64,000 nucleotides of DNA from Sulfurimicrobium sp963741495 (GCA_963741495.1 CAVUID010000018.1:124001-188000), one strand, 5' to 3'. Positions 7,865 to 17,129 are shown, counted from the first letter of the stretch. Numbers and translations: made by a program. Notes: generated by a model not told the origin, from the letters alone.

Positions 7865-8319
7865 CCCCGCCAGTTCCGTATGAGCTCGCCGGCTTTCGCA
7901 CAGGCCAGCGGCAGTGCGGCACTTACCGCTGCCGAGGGCGTTTCGCCCCAGTCGACAATTTCAGGCTGGATGCCGACCAGCGCCCGCTGTGCCGGCAGGC
8001 TGTCGGTCAGACAGGCAACGGCCAGCAGGTCCAGCAGACCAACTTCATGCACGCTGCGCTTGCGGTTATTGCCAAGGAAATGATCCATCTCGGCATCGCA
8101 AAATACGCCGACTGTGCCGGGTTCAGCTCCCAGCTCGGCAGCGTCGATGACCAGCAGGCACGCCGCTTCGCCAATCGGCCCAGCCAGGCTGAAACTTAAA
8201 GTACCGCCATCCACGAATTCGACGCCATCGTAGCCGGAAAACTCATTTTGCAGTTGGCGCATGGCATGAATCCCAGCGCCCTCGTCCTGCAGCAGGGTAT
8301 TGCCGATGCCGAGCACCAT
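7861..8319 (-). CDS. hupD: Hydrogenase maturation protease (HupD/HyaD family)
   Basis: The 152-aa product has the family motifs GIGNTLLQDEGAG (nickel-sensing Glu/Asp region), FVDGGTLSF and VIDAAELG. It cleaves the C-terminal tail of the large-subunit precursor after nickel insertion, here the 15 residues after DPCIACAVH. The start at 8319 puts GIGN only four residues in, slightly short for the family. An ATG at 8347 in another frame would supply a longer N-terminus if one base were extra, so the start is uncertain. It is the first well-supported gene of the hydrogenase operon. Confidence 0.88.
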   Translation of the reverse strand: MVLGIGNTLLQDEGAGIHAMRQLQNEFSGYDGVEFVDGGTLSFSLAGPIGEAACLLVIDAAELGAEPGTVGVFCDAEMDHFLGNNRKRSVHEVGLLDLLAVACLTDSLPAQRALVGIQPEIVDWGETPSAAVSAALPLACAKAGELIRNWRG

Positions 8320-8343
8320 GATGCAGCGGGAGGTGTTGAGCGG

Positions 8344-8400
8344 TCATGATTCACCAGAACCGGAGCGGACTGGCATGGGGCAGATGCAGCAAGTTGGCAT
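8344..8400 (-). CDS. Possible 18-codon Cys-rich leader peptide upstream of hupD
   Basis: A short frame encodes MPTCCICPMPVRSGSGES. It is preceded by AAGGAG at good Shine-Dalgarno spacing and ends 24 bases before hupD. Three Cys lie within four positions. It could be a regulatory leader or just a chance ORF carrying the first ribosome site of the operon. Confidence 0.25.
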   Translation of the reverse strand: MPTCCICPMPVRSGSGES

Positions 8401-8492
8401 GGAATATCTCCTTGCGCGGCGAGTGGTTCCAAACTAGCACCAGCGTCGTGAAAGATCAATGGGTTCGATCAATCGGGCTTGGCAGAAACAAA

Positions 8493-8524
8493 ACGGGGCC
8501 AGCGTAGAAATACGCTGGCCCCGT
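8493..8524 (-). terminator. Rho-independent terminator of the PsiF-repeat gene
   Basis: A perfect 14-bp stem (ACGGGGCCAGCGTA with its complement, GAAA loop on the plus strand) is followed on the minus strand by TTTTGTTT. A second hairpin (8540-8560, CGGGCAGG / CCTGCCCG) lies between it and the gene end. It insulates the hydrogenase operon from upstream transcription. Confidence 0.85.
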
Positions 8525-8565
8525 TCCGGACAAAATGCGCGGGCAGGTTAGTCCTGCCCGAAAGG

Positions 8566-8988
8566 TCAGTTCTTCAAACAATCGCTCATAAATTTTTTGC
8601 GCTCGTCACCCTTGAGCGCTTTGTCGCCGGCTTCCTTGTTGCATAGTTTCATCTTGTTCTGCTGGGGTGTCTTTGCGCTGGCTGCTTCCGGCTCCTTGCC
8701 ACTCAGGCAGCCGCTCATGAATTTTTTGCGCTCATCGCCCTTGAGTGCCTTGTCGCCAGCATCCTTGTTGCACTGCGCCATGCGGTTCTGCTGCGGCGTC
8801 TTGTCGCTGGGGGCTTCAGATGCCTTGCCGCTCAGGCAGTCACTCATGAAGGCTTTTCGCTCATCCCCCTTGAGATCCTGGGTTTTTGCAGTCGCGTTGC
8901 ATTCTTTCATTCGTTCCTGCTGTGGACCGGCATAAGCCAGAGTGCTGGACAAGGCCAGTGCGATGGCGGCAATAATCAGTTTTTTCAT
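8566..8988 (-). CDS. Secreted PsiF-repeat protein (three repeats)
   Basis: The 140-aa protein has a Sec signal peptide (MKKLIIAAIALALSSTLAYA). It carries three PsiF repeats of the form QQxxMKxCNxxA-LKGDERKxFMSxCL, each with a conserved Cys pair. Repeats fall at about residues 23-53, 66-97 and 108-138. PsiF is a phosphate-starvation-inducible periplasmic protein of unknown function in enterics. I see no Pho box upstream here. It ends in a strong terminator and seems to be monocistronic. Typical PsiF has two repeats, so a third is a modest expansion. Confidence 0.85.
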   Translation of the reverse strand: MKKLIIAAIALALSSTLAYAGPQQERMKECNATAKTQDLKGDERKAFMSDCLSGKASEAPSDKTPQQNRMAQCNKDAGDKALKGDERKKFMSGCLSGKEPEAASAKTPQQNKMKLCNKEAGDKALKGDERKKFMSDCLKN

Positions 8989-9043
8989 GTGGTTCTCCCG
9001 CGGTATCCGTTAAATGAGGAAGTGCAATCCTAATCCAAACAGC

Positions 9044-10135
9044 TTAAACGTTAAACAGGAAATTCATGACATCGCCATCATGCACCACGTATTCCTTGCC
9101 TTCCGAGCGCATCTTGCCGGCTTCCTTGGCGCCCTGCTCACCTTTGCAGGCAACAAAGTCCTCGAAGGAGATAGTCTGGGCGCGGATGAAGCCGCGTTCG
9201 AAGTCGGTGTGGATCACGCCGGCCGCCTGTGGGCCGGTGTCGCCGATATGGATGGTCCAGGCGCGCACTTCCTTGACGCCGGCAGTGAAGTAGGTCTGCA
9301 GGCCGAGCAGCTTGTAGGCGGCGCGAATGACGCGGTTGAGGCCGGGTTCTTCGAGGCCCATGTCGGCGAGAAATTCCTTCTTGTCGGCCTCTTCAAGGTC
9401 GGCGATCTCGCCCTCGATGGCGGCGCAGATCGCTACCACCGGCGAGCCTTCGCGTGCGGCCAGTTCGGTCACACGATCAAGGTGCGGGTTGTTGCTGAAG
9501 CCGCCCTCGTCCACGTTGGCGATGTACATAGTAGGCTTCATGGTCATCAGGCACAGCGGCTTGAGCAGGGCTGCATCATCCTTGTCCAGATTAAGGCTGC
9601 GGGCAGGTTGTCCCTGGTCCAGCGTGGCGCGAACTTTCTCCAGCAGCGCCATCACTCGAACAGCTTCCTTGTCGCCGGACTTGGCCAGCTTGTTGTTGCG
9701 CAGGATGGCTTTCTCGACGGTCTCCATATCGGCCAGCGCGAGTTCAGTGTTGATCACTTCGATATCTGAAACCGGGTCGACCTTGCCGGATACATGCACC
9801 ACGTCCACGTTCTCGAAGCAGCGCACCACATGAGCGATTGCATCGGTCTCGCGGATGTTGGCCAGGAATTTGTTGCCCAGCCCTTCGCCTTTGCTCGCCC
9901 CGGCAACCAGGCCGGCGATATCGACGAATTCCATAATCGCGTGCTGAACTTTCTGCGGCTTGACGATTTCCACCAGTTTTTCCACCCGTGGGTCCGGGAT
10001 TTCCACAATGCCGATATTCGGTTCGATGGTGCAGAAGGGATAGTTTTCCGCCGCGATGCCGGCACTGGTGATGGCGTTGAACAGGGTGGACTTGCCGACA
10101 TTGGGCAGGCCGACGATACCGCACTTGAGACTCAT
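9044..10135 (-). CDS. ychF: Redox-regulated ATPase YchF
   Basis: The 363-aa product is full length. It has the P-loop GLPNVGKSTLFN at residues 9-20, switch motif DIAGLVAGAS, the NxxE-type specificity segment in the ATP-preferring Obg-like family, and the C-terminal TGS-like domain ending YVVHDGDVMNFLFNV. YchF binds ribosomes and modulates translation and the oxidative stress response. AAAGGA lies upstream of the ATG. It stands alone between the PsiF-repeat gene and a small hypothetical gene, all on the minus strand. Confidence 0.95.
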   Translation of the reverse strand: MSLKCGIVGLPNVGKSTLFNAITSAGIAAENYPFCTIEPNIGIVEIPDPRVEKLVEIVKPQKVQHAIMEFVDIAGLVAGASKGEGLGNKFLANIRETDAIAHVVRCFENVDVVHVSGKVDPVSDIEVINTELALADMETVEKAILRNNKLAKSGDKEAVRVMALLEKVRATLDQGQPARSLNLDKDDAALLKPLCLMTMKPTMYIANVDEGGFSNNPHLDRVTELAAREGSPVVAICAAIEGEIADLEEADKKEFLADMGLEEPGLNRVIRAAYKLLGLQTYFTAGVKEVRAWTIHIGDTGPQAAGVIHTDFERGFIRAQTISFEDFVACKGEQGAKEAGKMRSEGKEYVVHDGDVMNFLFNV

Positions 10136-10260
10136 GAAAATCCTTTAAATATCAATATCCAGCGAATCCTGGGTGGATGTCGTGGAAATTCCGGCCTATT
10201 TACGGGAGCGTGGACCGGGCCGTCATTATAGCGCTCCCGGTAATTTGCTCCAAAGGCCTC

Positions 10261-10485
10261 TTAAAGTTTTCTGACCTCACCCCAGTCGAAGCTGGGGTTT
10301 TCTTCGGTATTGGGTTCTGGTGGGCGATTCGCGGCCATGAGGCGTTTGAACTCGGCGATGGAAATTTCCTCTACTTCCGGCATTCTGCGTTCCGCATTGC
10401 GTCGGCGCTCTTTCCATCCCGTGGGTGGCCCCTTGTCATTGTTGCGGCGGTCCTGATTTGATCTTGGTTTGTATTTGTCAGACAT
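10261..10485 (-). CDS. Hypothetical protein, 74 aa, Arg-rich
   Basis: Starting at MSDKYKPRSNQDRR (ATG at 10485), the product has a basic N-terminal half with GWKERRRNAERRMP and an acidic, Pro-rich C-terminal tail (EPNTEENPSFDWGEV). No membrane segment or enzyme motif is visible. The upstream extension to 10668 has no family character and is ignored. The function is unknown. Basic small proteins of this style may bind nucleic acid, but that is only a guess. Confidence 0.6.
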   Translation of the reverse strand: MSDKYKPRSNQDRRNNDKGPPTGWKERRRNAERRMPEVEEISIAEFKRLMAANRPPEPNTEENPSFDWGEVRKL

Positions 10486-10726
10486 GAGTATGTTTCTTGT
10501 TCTTGCTTGTATTTGTGTGTAATTATCTGTTATAACGGAAGAATAATCTGAATCGTTGGCGTGTGGCAATTGCTTGAGGATTTGATGTGATGGTGAGAGG
10601 GGAAGCAAAATGGCTTTACCGCTCTTTGAAGATATGATTGCTGTACTACGCCAGGCAGGATTTTGCATGTTGGTTCAGTTTGTTATCTGAGGGCTGCTAC
10701 AGCCTCCTGAATATAGGCTCGAAAAT
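10486..10726. other. Gap between the 74-aa gene and the pilA terminator
   Basis: This stretch is AT-richer than its flanks and holds the likely promoter and leader of the 74-aa gene. I see no convincing gene in it. Confidence 0.4.
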
Positions 10727-10754
10727 AAAAAACCCGGCAAAAGCCGGGTTTTTT
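10727..10754 (-). terminator. Terminator of pilA
   Basis: The 12-bp inverted repeat (AAAAAACCCGGC / GCCGGGTTTTTT) with an AAAA loop lies just after the pilA stop. The A and T flanks make it look bidirectional, and the minus-strand T-tract suits pilA. Confidence 0.9.
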
Positions 10755-10798
10755 GGGTGACATCGAGGTGCTGCAGTGAATACCCCGATAGCCTCAAT

Positions 10799-11201
10799 TT
10801 AGGTACGGCATTCTGCAGGAACGTATTTTGCGTCACTGGGGTTGTTGCAATCCCATTCTACACCGCCGGTAGTTGCATTGACCGTGGGCACAAGATCAAA
10901 AGTGACTGTCACTCCGTTGATGCCGGTGTTGACAGAAGCGTCAATGGTGCCAGCGGTGCAGCCGATCGTGGTCAAGCCTGTGGTGCCTGTGCTGCACGCC
11001 GGAACAGTTGTCTGTGGCGCCATTGGCGAGATTCTCGGATACAGTGGCTTTGGCGGAGCTTGCAAGGCCAATGCCTTCAGTGACCTTTGCGCGGATCGTG
11101 TAATCCGTATAAGCGGGCAGTGCGACTGCAGCCAGAATGCCGATAATGGCAATCACGATCATCAGTTCGATCAGGGTAAAACCTTGTTGTACTTTTTTCA
11201 T
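10799..11201 (-). CDS. pilA: Type IVa major pilin PilA (frameshifted)
   Basis: The N-terminus MKKVQQG|FTLIELMIVIAIIG is a canonical class III prepilin peptide with Glu at mature position 5. The frame then breaks at about 11001-11014. Removing one base joins GATDN to the second frame, which runs through TGTTGLTTIGCTAGT to EWDCNN and the terminal AECRT, giving about 133 residues. The late Cys residues would form the D-region disulfide. AGGAG precedes the ATG. The sigma-54-like promoter at 11267-11282 suits PilR control. Assembly genes pilMNOPQ lie 45 kb away. Whether the break is real is unknown. Confidence 0.83.
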
Positions 11202-11266
11202 GTGAGTTCTCCTCAGTTTCGGTTTGGGTGACTTGAAAACACGGATTAGGTGTTTGGGATGTATTG

Positions 11267-11282
11267 AGCACGGTCCGTGCCA
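11267..11282 (-). promoter_or_regulatory. Sigma-54-type promoter of pilA
   Basis: The minus strand reads TGGCACGGACCGTGCT, which matches TGGCACG-N4-TTGCW at all but one base and keeps the GG-GC spacing. It lies about 65 bp upstream of the pilA ATG. pilA is a known RpoN/PilR target in many Proteobacteria. Confidence 0.75.
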
Positions 11283-11556
11283 GCTGTGATCAGTTAAGTC
11301 ATTCTGGCACGGAATTGTTTGTGTTAACTCATTGAAAAAACAAATATAAAAAATATGCTATTGGTTTTTGGTCGATGTGCTCATGCCATGGGAATTGTAA
11401 GTAAGACATGCTATCCAGTGAGCATGAGTCGAAAATGTATGTTGTGTAATGTCAGGATGTGACGTTTTGCGTCACATGGGCGGGCGCGGGGAAGTGGGTA
11501 GACTCGATCACCGCCGGGCATCTTTGTTGCCAGGTTTTACAGCAGAAATTAGGTTT
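11283..11556. other. pilA upstream region with small palindrome
   Basis: With the pilA leader this is a gap of about 355 bases. It would hold enhancer (PilR) sites. A perfect 8-bp inverted repeat (ATGTGACG / CGTCACAT, 11457-11477) lies between the toxin-like gene end and pilA. No gene is seen. Confidence 0.45.
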
Positions 11557-12246
11557 TTACTTGCCGGTCAAGGCGGCGAGGTTGAAAATCTGTGGAATGC
11601 GTTGCAGCCAGGAATCATCCATTTGGAGCTTCTTCAGGCATGCGGCAAGGTGTCCGGGGTGGGCCATCATCGCGATGGCATTGTTAAAGGCTTTCCCCGC
11701 ACTTTCGCCGTAGGCATTTCTGACCTTTTTCCATGCACTTTCAGGAATGGGGCCCCAGTTCTGGATCATGAGTGCCAAGTCGATAATGTCCCGGCTGGCG
11801 GTCGAGATGTCTGTATATCGATCGGTATTCGCCAGCAATTTCTCCGCGTACATGTCCGTCCGGCATAACACCGGGATGCCCCAGAGCGAATTCATTTCTC
11901 CTGATAAAGGGATGCGGTCTTCACGAATGATTTCAAATTTTATGGGTGTATTGTCAATTTCAACAAAGGTGCGAATGCCGTAACGGTCTGCCTTTAAATC
12001 ACGGAGTTGTTTTGGCGCCTCCGTAAAGAAACCGGCCAGGCCCCGGTCATAGGCAATGTTTCTCAGGACGCGGTAACCCTCTGCTGATGCGCAGATCAGG
12101 TCAACATCAACAGACTCCCGATATTCATCGAGCAAAAGCACAATGGCCGTGCCGCCGCCAAAGTAGCACTCTGTTTGCTCAAGTAATGTGCCGTCGAGGG
12201 CCTGCATAAGCTTGAAAACACGCTGGTGATGCGCTCGCTTACACAT
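11557..12246 (-). CDS. AbiEii/AbiGii-type nucleotidyltransferase toxin-like protein
   Basis: The 229-aa protein carries the nucleotidyltransferase signature FGGGTAIVLLLDEY-RESVDVDLIC (GGGT followed by DVD) of the AbiEii (DUF1814) family. A downstream KFEIIRED-RIPL element and a helical C-terminal domain (RDIIDLALM) follow. AbiEii toxins act in type IV toxin-antitoxin and phage abortive-infection systems. The partner upstream is a 66-aa protein overlapping by 8 bp, not the usual AbiEi winged-helix antitoxin. Its immediate neighbour downstream is pilA. Confidence 0.78.
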   Translation of the reverse strand: MCKRAHHQRVFKLMQALDGTLLEQTECYFGGGTAIVLLLDEYRESVDVDLICASAEGYRVLRNIAYDRGLAGFFTEAPKQLRDLKADRYGIRTFVEIDNTPIKFEIIREDRIPLSGEMNSLWGIPVLCRTDMYAEKLLANTDRYTDISTASRDIIDLALMIQNWGPIPESAWKKVRNAYGESAGKAFNNAIAMMAHPGHLAACLKKLQMDDSWLQRIPQIFNLAALTGK

Positions 12247-12439
12247 TCAGGACGCCATGCCCATATTGCCGAATGAGGCGCTGCAGAAGTTGGCGCTCGG
12301 GCTCATCCATTTGTTCGGGGGCCACGAAGCGCCAGTTCGCTTCATAAAGTGCAAGCGCCTCTTGTTCTTCGACAAGATCATCCTCGCGGCGATTCCACGC
12401 GATAAGGTGCAGTTGAGGATAGTCGGCCAAGGCAATCAT
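12239..12439 (-). CDS. Small 66-aa partner of the AbiEii-like protein (putative antitoxin)
   Basis: The protein begins MIALADYPQLHLIAWNRRED and is rich in Glu, Gln and Leu, with EQMDEPERQLLQRLIRQYG near its end. No DNA-binding motif is evident. Overlap with the toxin-like gene by 8 bp indicates a bicistron. I do not recognise the family. The antitoxin role is inferred only from the arrangement. Confidence 0.55.
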   Translation of the reverse strand: MIALADYPQLHLIAWNRREDDLVEEQEALALYEANWRFVAPEQMDEPERQLLQRLIRQYGHGVLNV

Positions 12440-12517
12440 GGGCTAAATGTAAGGCGGTTTCCTTAAGGCGTCAATCGTGCGCCGCAAAGAGTACCCTCTT
12501 CCTGCCTTCCCATGTCG

Positions 12518-12584
12518 CCCGCAAGACCGCAGGGGGCTTCACCGTAGTTGTATTCCACTGAAGCGGAACAACGCACGCGAAGGA
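12518..12584 (-). repeat. 67-bp dispersed repeat, copy 2
   Basis: This is the inverted counterpart of 2390-2456 and lies between dnaJ and the toxin-like bicistron. Nearby 12590-12660 holds GC-rich dyads (GAGTGGCAGC and GCTGCTCACTC) that may end dnaJ transcription. Confidence 0.6.
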
Positions 12585-12660
12585 GTGTCCCCGCCGAGAG
12601 TGGCAGCAAGCTGCTCACTCTGGCGAGACAGGGGAGGGGTCACCCCCCTCGCCATGAGCG

Positions 12661-13791
12661 TTACGGGCCGAAAAACGCCTTGACCTTGTCCATCCACGAT
12701 TTGGCGCGCGGATTGTGGCGGTCGCCGTCGGCCAGGTTGAGATCTTCCAGTTCGCGCAGCAATTCCTTCTGCCGTTCGGTCAGGCTGACTGGCGTTTCCA
12801 CGATGACATGGCACATCAGGTCGCCGTGGTGCTGGCTGCGCACGCCCTTGATGCCCTTGCCGCGCAGGCGGAAGACCTTGCCGCTCTGGGTTTCGGCGGG
12901 GATCTTGATCTTGGCGTGGCCGTCCAGGGTGGGGATGTCGATTTCTCCGCCCAGCGCGGCAACGGTGAAGCTGATCGGCATTTCGCAGTGCAGGTCGTCG
13001 TGGTCGCGCTGGAACACGCCATGCGCCTTGATCTGGATGACGACGTAGAGGTCGCCTGGTGGGCCGCCGTTGACGCCGTCCTCGCCTTCGCCGGAGAGGC
13101 GGATGCGGTCGCCTTCGTCCACGCCGGATGGAATCTTGACCACCAGCGTCTTGTGCTGCTTGACGCGCCCGGAGCCCTGGCAGGTGCCGCAGGGGCTTTG
13201 CACCATCTTGCCGCTGCCGTGGCAGCGCGGGCAGGTTTGCTGGATGGAGAAGAAGCCCTGCTGCATCCTGACCTGGCCGTGGCCGCCGCAGGTGGTGCAG
13301 GTGGTCGGCTGGGTGCCGGGCTTGGCGCCGGTGCCATTGCAGGTGTCGCACTTTTCCATGGTGGGGATGCGGATCTTGGTTTCCGCGCCGCGTGCGGCGT
13401 CTTCCAGCGAGATTTCCAGGTTGTAGCGCAGGTCGGCGCCGCGATAGACGTTGGAACGCCCGCCGCGCCCGCCGCCACCGCCGAAGATGTCGCCGAAGAT
13501 GTCGCCAAAGGCATCGGCAAATCCGCCCATGCCTGCACCGCCAGCGCCACCCATGCCGGCCTGCGGGTCCACCCCGGCATGGCCGTACTGGTCGTAAGCG
13601 CCGCGCTTGCCGCTGTCCGAGAGTATCTCGTAGGCTTCCTTGGCTTCCTTGAAGTGTTCTTCCGCCTTGGGATTGTCCGGATTGCGGTCCGGATGGTATT
13701 TCATCGCCAGCTTGCGGTAGGCTTTCTTGATCTCATCATCCGAGGCGTCGCGGTTGACGCCGAGGATTTCGTAATAGTCGCGTTTGCTCAT
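12661..13791 (-). CDS. dnaJ: Molecular chaperone DnaJ
   Basis: The full-length 376-aa co-chaperone has a J domain with the KYHPDRN signature, a Gly-rich linker (GGAGGAGMGG) and four zinc-finger repeats (CDTCNGTG, CTTCGGHG, CPRCHGSG, CGTCQGSG). Two C-terminal substrate-binding domains follow. DnaJ stimulates DnaK ATPase and delivers unfolded clients. It is separated from dnaK by an S23-family gene held between heptad-repeat arms. The repeat ends three bases before the dnaJ ATG, so no Shine-Dalgarno is visible. Confidence 0.97.
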   Translation of the reverse strand: MSKRDYYEILGVNRDASDDEIKKAYRKLAMKYHPDRNPDNPKAEEHFKEAKEAYEILSDSGKRGAYDQYGHAGVDPQAGMGGAGGAGMGGFADAFGDIFGDIFGGGGGRGGRSNVYRGADLRYNLEISLEDAARGAETKIRIPTMEKCDTCNGTGAKPGTQPTTCTTCGGHGQVRMQQGFFSIQQTCPRCHGSGKMVQSPCGTCQGSGRVKQHKTLVVKIPSGVDEGDRIRLSGEGEDGVNGGPPGDLYVVIQIKAHGVFQRDHDDLHCEMPISFTVAALGGEIDIPTLDGHAKIKIPAETQSGKVFRLRGKGIKGVRSQHHGDLMCHVIVETPVSLTERQKELLRELEDLNLADGDRHNPRAKSWMDKVKAFFGP

Positions 13792-13794
13792 TTT

Positions 13795-13831
13795 GAGTGT
13801 GAAGTGTGAAGTGTGAAATGTGAAATGTGGG
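13795..13831 (-). repeat. Heptad inverted array A, arm next to dnaJ
   Basis: On the coding (minus) strand the arm reads as 7-bp units CACATTT, CACATTT, CACACTT, CACACTT, CACACTC. It ends three bases before the dnaJ ATG. It is complementary in style to the arm at 14186-14219, so the two could pair around the S23 gene. Confidence 0.85.
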
Positions 13832-13834
13832 ACG

Positions 13835-14191
13835 TCATTCGCGTTCCTTTAGCGATTTCATGAGTGCGTGGGTCAGGGCTGAAACTTCATCAATCTTGAG
13901 TTGCAGAGTCGAAGTGTCCTGACAGTAGCCGATGTTTAGCGACAGTTCCAATTGTGTGTCAAGCTCGGCAAGTGAACCGCTTGCAATCACCAAAAAACGC
14001 AGCAAATCTTTGGTGCTCTGCCTTGCTGCACCTTCTGCAATATTGGATGGAACTGAAACTGCAGCTCGACGCATTTGGGAGGAAAGCCCATAGATTTCCT
14101 CCCTGGGAAAAGTGGAGGTGAGACGGTAAACCATTTCGACCAGTTGCATGGCTGATTGCCAGGCACGCAGATCCTTGTGGTTCCGTCTCAC
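13835..14191 (-). CDS. S23/IVS-family four-helix-bundle protein
   Basis: The 118-aa product has the complete S23 (23S rRNA intervening sequence) signature: HKDLRAWQSAMQLVEMVYRLT, FPREEIYGLSSQMRRAAVS, VPSNIAEGAAR, and FLVIASGSLAELDTQLEL. Family members are small helical proteins often encoded in 23S rRNA insertions, and relatives serve as Avd accessory proteins in diversity-generating retroelements. Its molecular role is unknown. It starts with GTG taken from a heptad unit (GTGAGAC) and sits alone between dnaK and dnaJ, flanked on both sides by inverted heptad arrays. It therefore looks like mobile cargo. Confidence 0.88.
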   Translation of the reverse strand: MRRNHKDLRAWQSAMQLVEMVYRLTSTFPREEIYGLSSQMRRAAVSVPSNIAEGAARQSTKDLLRFLVIASGSLAELDTQLELSLNIGYCQDTSTLQLKIDEVSALTHALMKSLKERE

Positions 14192-14215
14192 GCTTCACCT
14201 TTCACTTTTCACGCT

Positions 14216-14219
<4 letters not shown>
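14186..14219 (-). repeat. Heptad inverted array A, arm next to dnaK
   Basis: On the coding strand the units are GTAAAGC, GTGAAAA, GTGAAAG, GTGAAGC, GTGAGAC. The dnaK TAA stop lies in the first unit and the S23 GTG start in the last. Confidence 0.88.
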
Positions 14220-16126
<1,907 letters not shown>

Positions 16127-16181
16127 GATTATTCCTTAATTTAATCAAGCAAATTCAAAATTCGTTGTGGTGTGCTGCTGA

Positions 16182-16258
16182 GTCATTGCGAGCCACGCGA
16201 AGCAATCTCGCTTCTGTTTAAGTACAGATTGCTTCGTCGCTTCGCTCCTCGCAATGAC
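16182..16258. repeat. Palindromic CATTGCGAG-type repeat, copy 2 (grpE-dnaK gap)
   Basis: Arms GTCATTGCGAG and GCGAAGCAATCT on the left face AGATTGCTTCG and CTCGCAATGAC on the right. It is the same family as 251-356. In RNA it would fold as a long hairpin between the grpE and dnaK cistrons. Confidence 0.75.
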
Positions 16259-16326
16259 CGTGTATCTGAAAAACCCTTGCAGCTAAAGTGGGGTTGAGTG
16301 TGCGGCTTTCAAGCGGCTCTGAAAAC

Positions 16327-16875
16327 TTACGCGTCGCGGGCTTTTGCGACCATGACCAGCGCCGGGCGCAGGATGCGGTCGTGCAACTGGTAGCCTTTCT
16401 GCAATACTGTGACTACCGTATTGGGTTCGGCGTCGCTGTCCACCATGCTGATGGCCTGGTGCTTGTGTGGATCAAATTTTTCACCGGCCGGATTGAGCTC
16501 GGCGATGCTGGATTTTTCAAAGGCGGAGACCAGCTGCTTCAGGGTCAGTTCGACACCGCTCTTGAGACTCTCAATGGTGGCCGTTTCCACAGCTAACGCT
16601 GCTTCCAGGCTGTCCTTAACTGCCAATAATTCGCTGGAAAAGTTTTCCACCGCGTATTTGTGTGCATTGGCGACGTCGGTCTGGGCGCGTTTGCGGATGT
16701 TTTCGGCATCCGCCTTGGCGCGCAGCCAGGCATCGTGGTGCTCCTGCGCAGCCAGCTCGGCCTGCTTGAGCAGCTCTTCCGGGCTGGGCATGGTGTCGAT
16801 CTTGCCATCTTCAGCCATGGGCACGGTTTGTGTGGTTTCTTCGTGTTGTTCCAGTGTGGGTTGCTCGTCTTGCAT
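16327..16875 (-). CDS. grpE: Nucleotide exchange factor GrpE
   Basis: The 182-aa product starts MQDEQPTLEQ, with an ideal AGGAGG upstream that decides this start over the longer frame to 16935. A long N-terminal coiled coil (LLKQAELAAQEHHDAWLRAKADAENIRKR) precedes the beta-wing domain, which ends in the family signature near DRILRPALVMVAK. GrpE releases ADP from DnaK. A near-perfect sigma-32 promoter lies just upstream, so grpE leads the grpE-dnaK-dnaJ heat-shock unit. Confidence 0.96.
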   Translation of the reverse strand: MQDEQPTLEQHEETTQTVPMAEDGKIDTMPSPEELLKQAELAAQEHHDAWLRAKADAENIRKRAQTDVANAHKYAVENFSSELLAVKDSLEAALAVETATIESLKSGVELTLKQLVSAFEKSSIAELNPAGEKFDPHKHQAISMVDSDAEPNTVVTVLQKGYQLHDRILRPALVMVAKARDA

Positions 16876-16902
16876 GAATCGCCTCCTAATCAACTGGAGG
16901 CA

Positions 16903-16930
16903 ACATGGGCGCTGTTTTGCCCATTTCAAG
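16903..16930 (-). promoter_or_regulatory. Sigma-32 (heat-shock) promoter of grpE-dnaK-dnaJ
   Basis: The minus strand shows CTTGAAA, 14 bases, then CCCATGT, an exact fit to CTTGAAA-N(13-15)-CCCATNT. The spacer ends create an ATGGGC / GCCCAT dyad across the promoter. The predicted transcript start is about 20 bases before the grpE ATG. No CIRCE element is seen, although hrcA is nearby. Confidence 0.88.
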
Positions 16931-16995
16931 CACATGGTTTTGAAAAATTGTGTTTCAGAGGCGAGGGGGGCGGGAAAATCCGGTCAATGCTTGAA

Positions 16996-17121
16996 GCTAG
17001 TGTAGTGCTTTAGAATTATTGGAGCTTATTCACTGAGCCTGTAGGTCGGTCTGAAGACCGACCTACAACACCAGATTCCACGCGGCGCTAAGTTCCAAAC
17101 AGAATGGAGCACTACACTAGC
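16996..17121. mobile_element. CTAG-ended palindromic MITE-like element
   Basis: The ends are GCTAGTGTAGTGCT and its exact complement, followed by looser pairing. The interior contains a 13-bp perfect hairpin (17040-17067, TGTAGGTCGGTCT). No coding capacity is present. The ends resemble those of the element at 23172-23338 (CTAGTG-N3-TGCTT). It sits between the EF-hand-like gene and grpE. Confidence 0.6.
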
Positions 17122-17129
17122 AGCCTGTT

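Noticed and set aside
8989..9043. Pho box upstream of the PsiF-repeat gene
   Set aside because: No pair of CTGTCAT-like repeats is visible, unlike the clear site upstream of pstS.
11299..11316. Second TGGCACGGAATTG motif as a plus-strand sigma-54 promoter
   Set aside because: The GG-GC spacing is off by one and no gene lies downstream on that strand.
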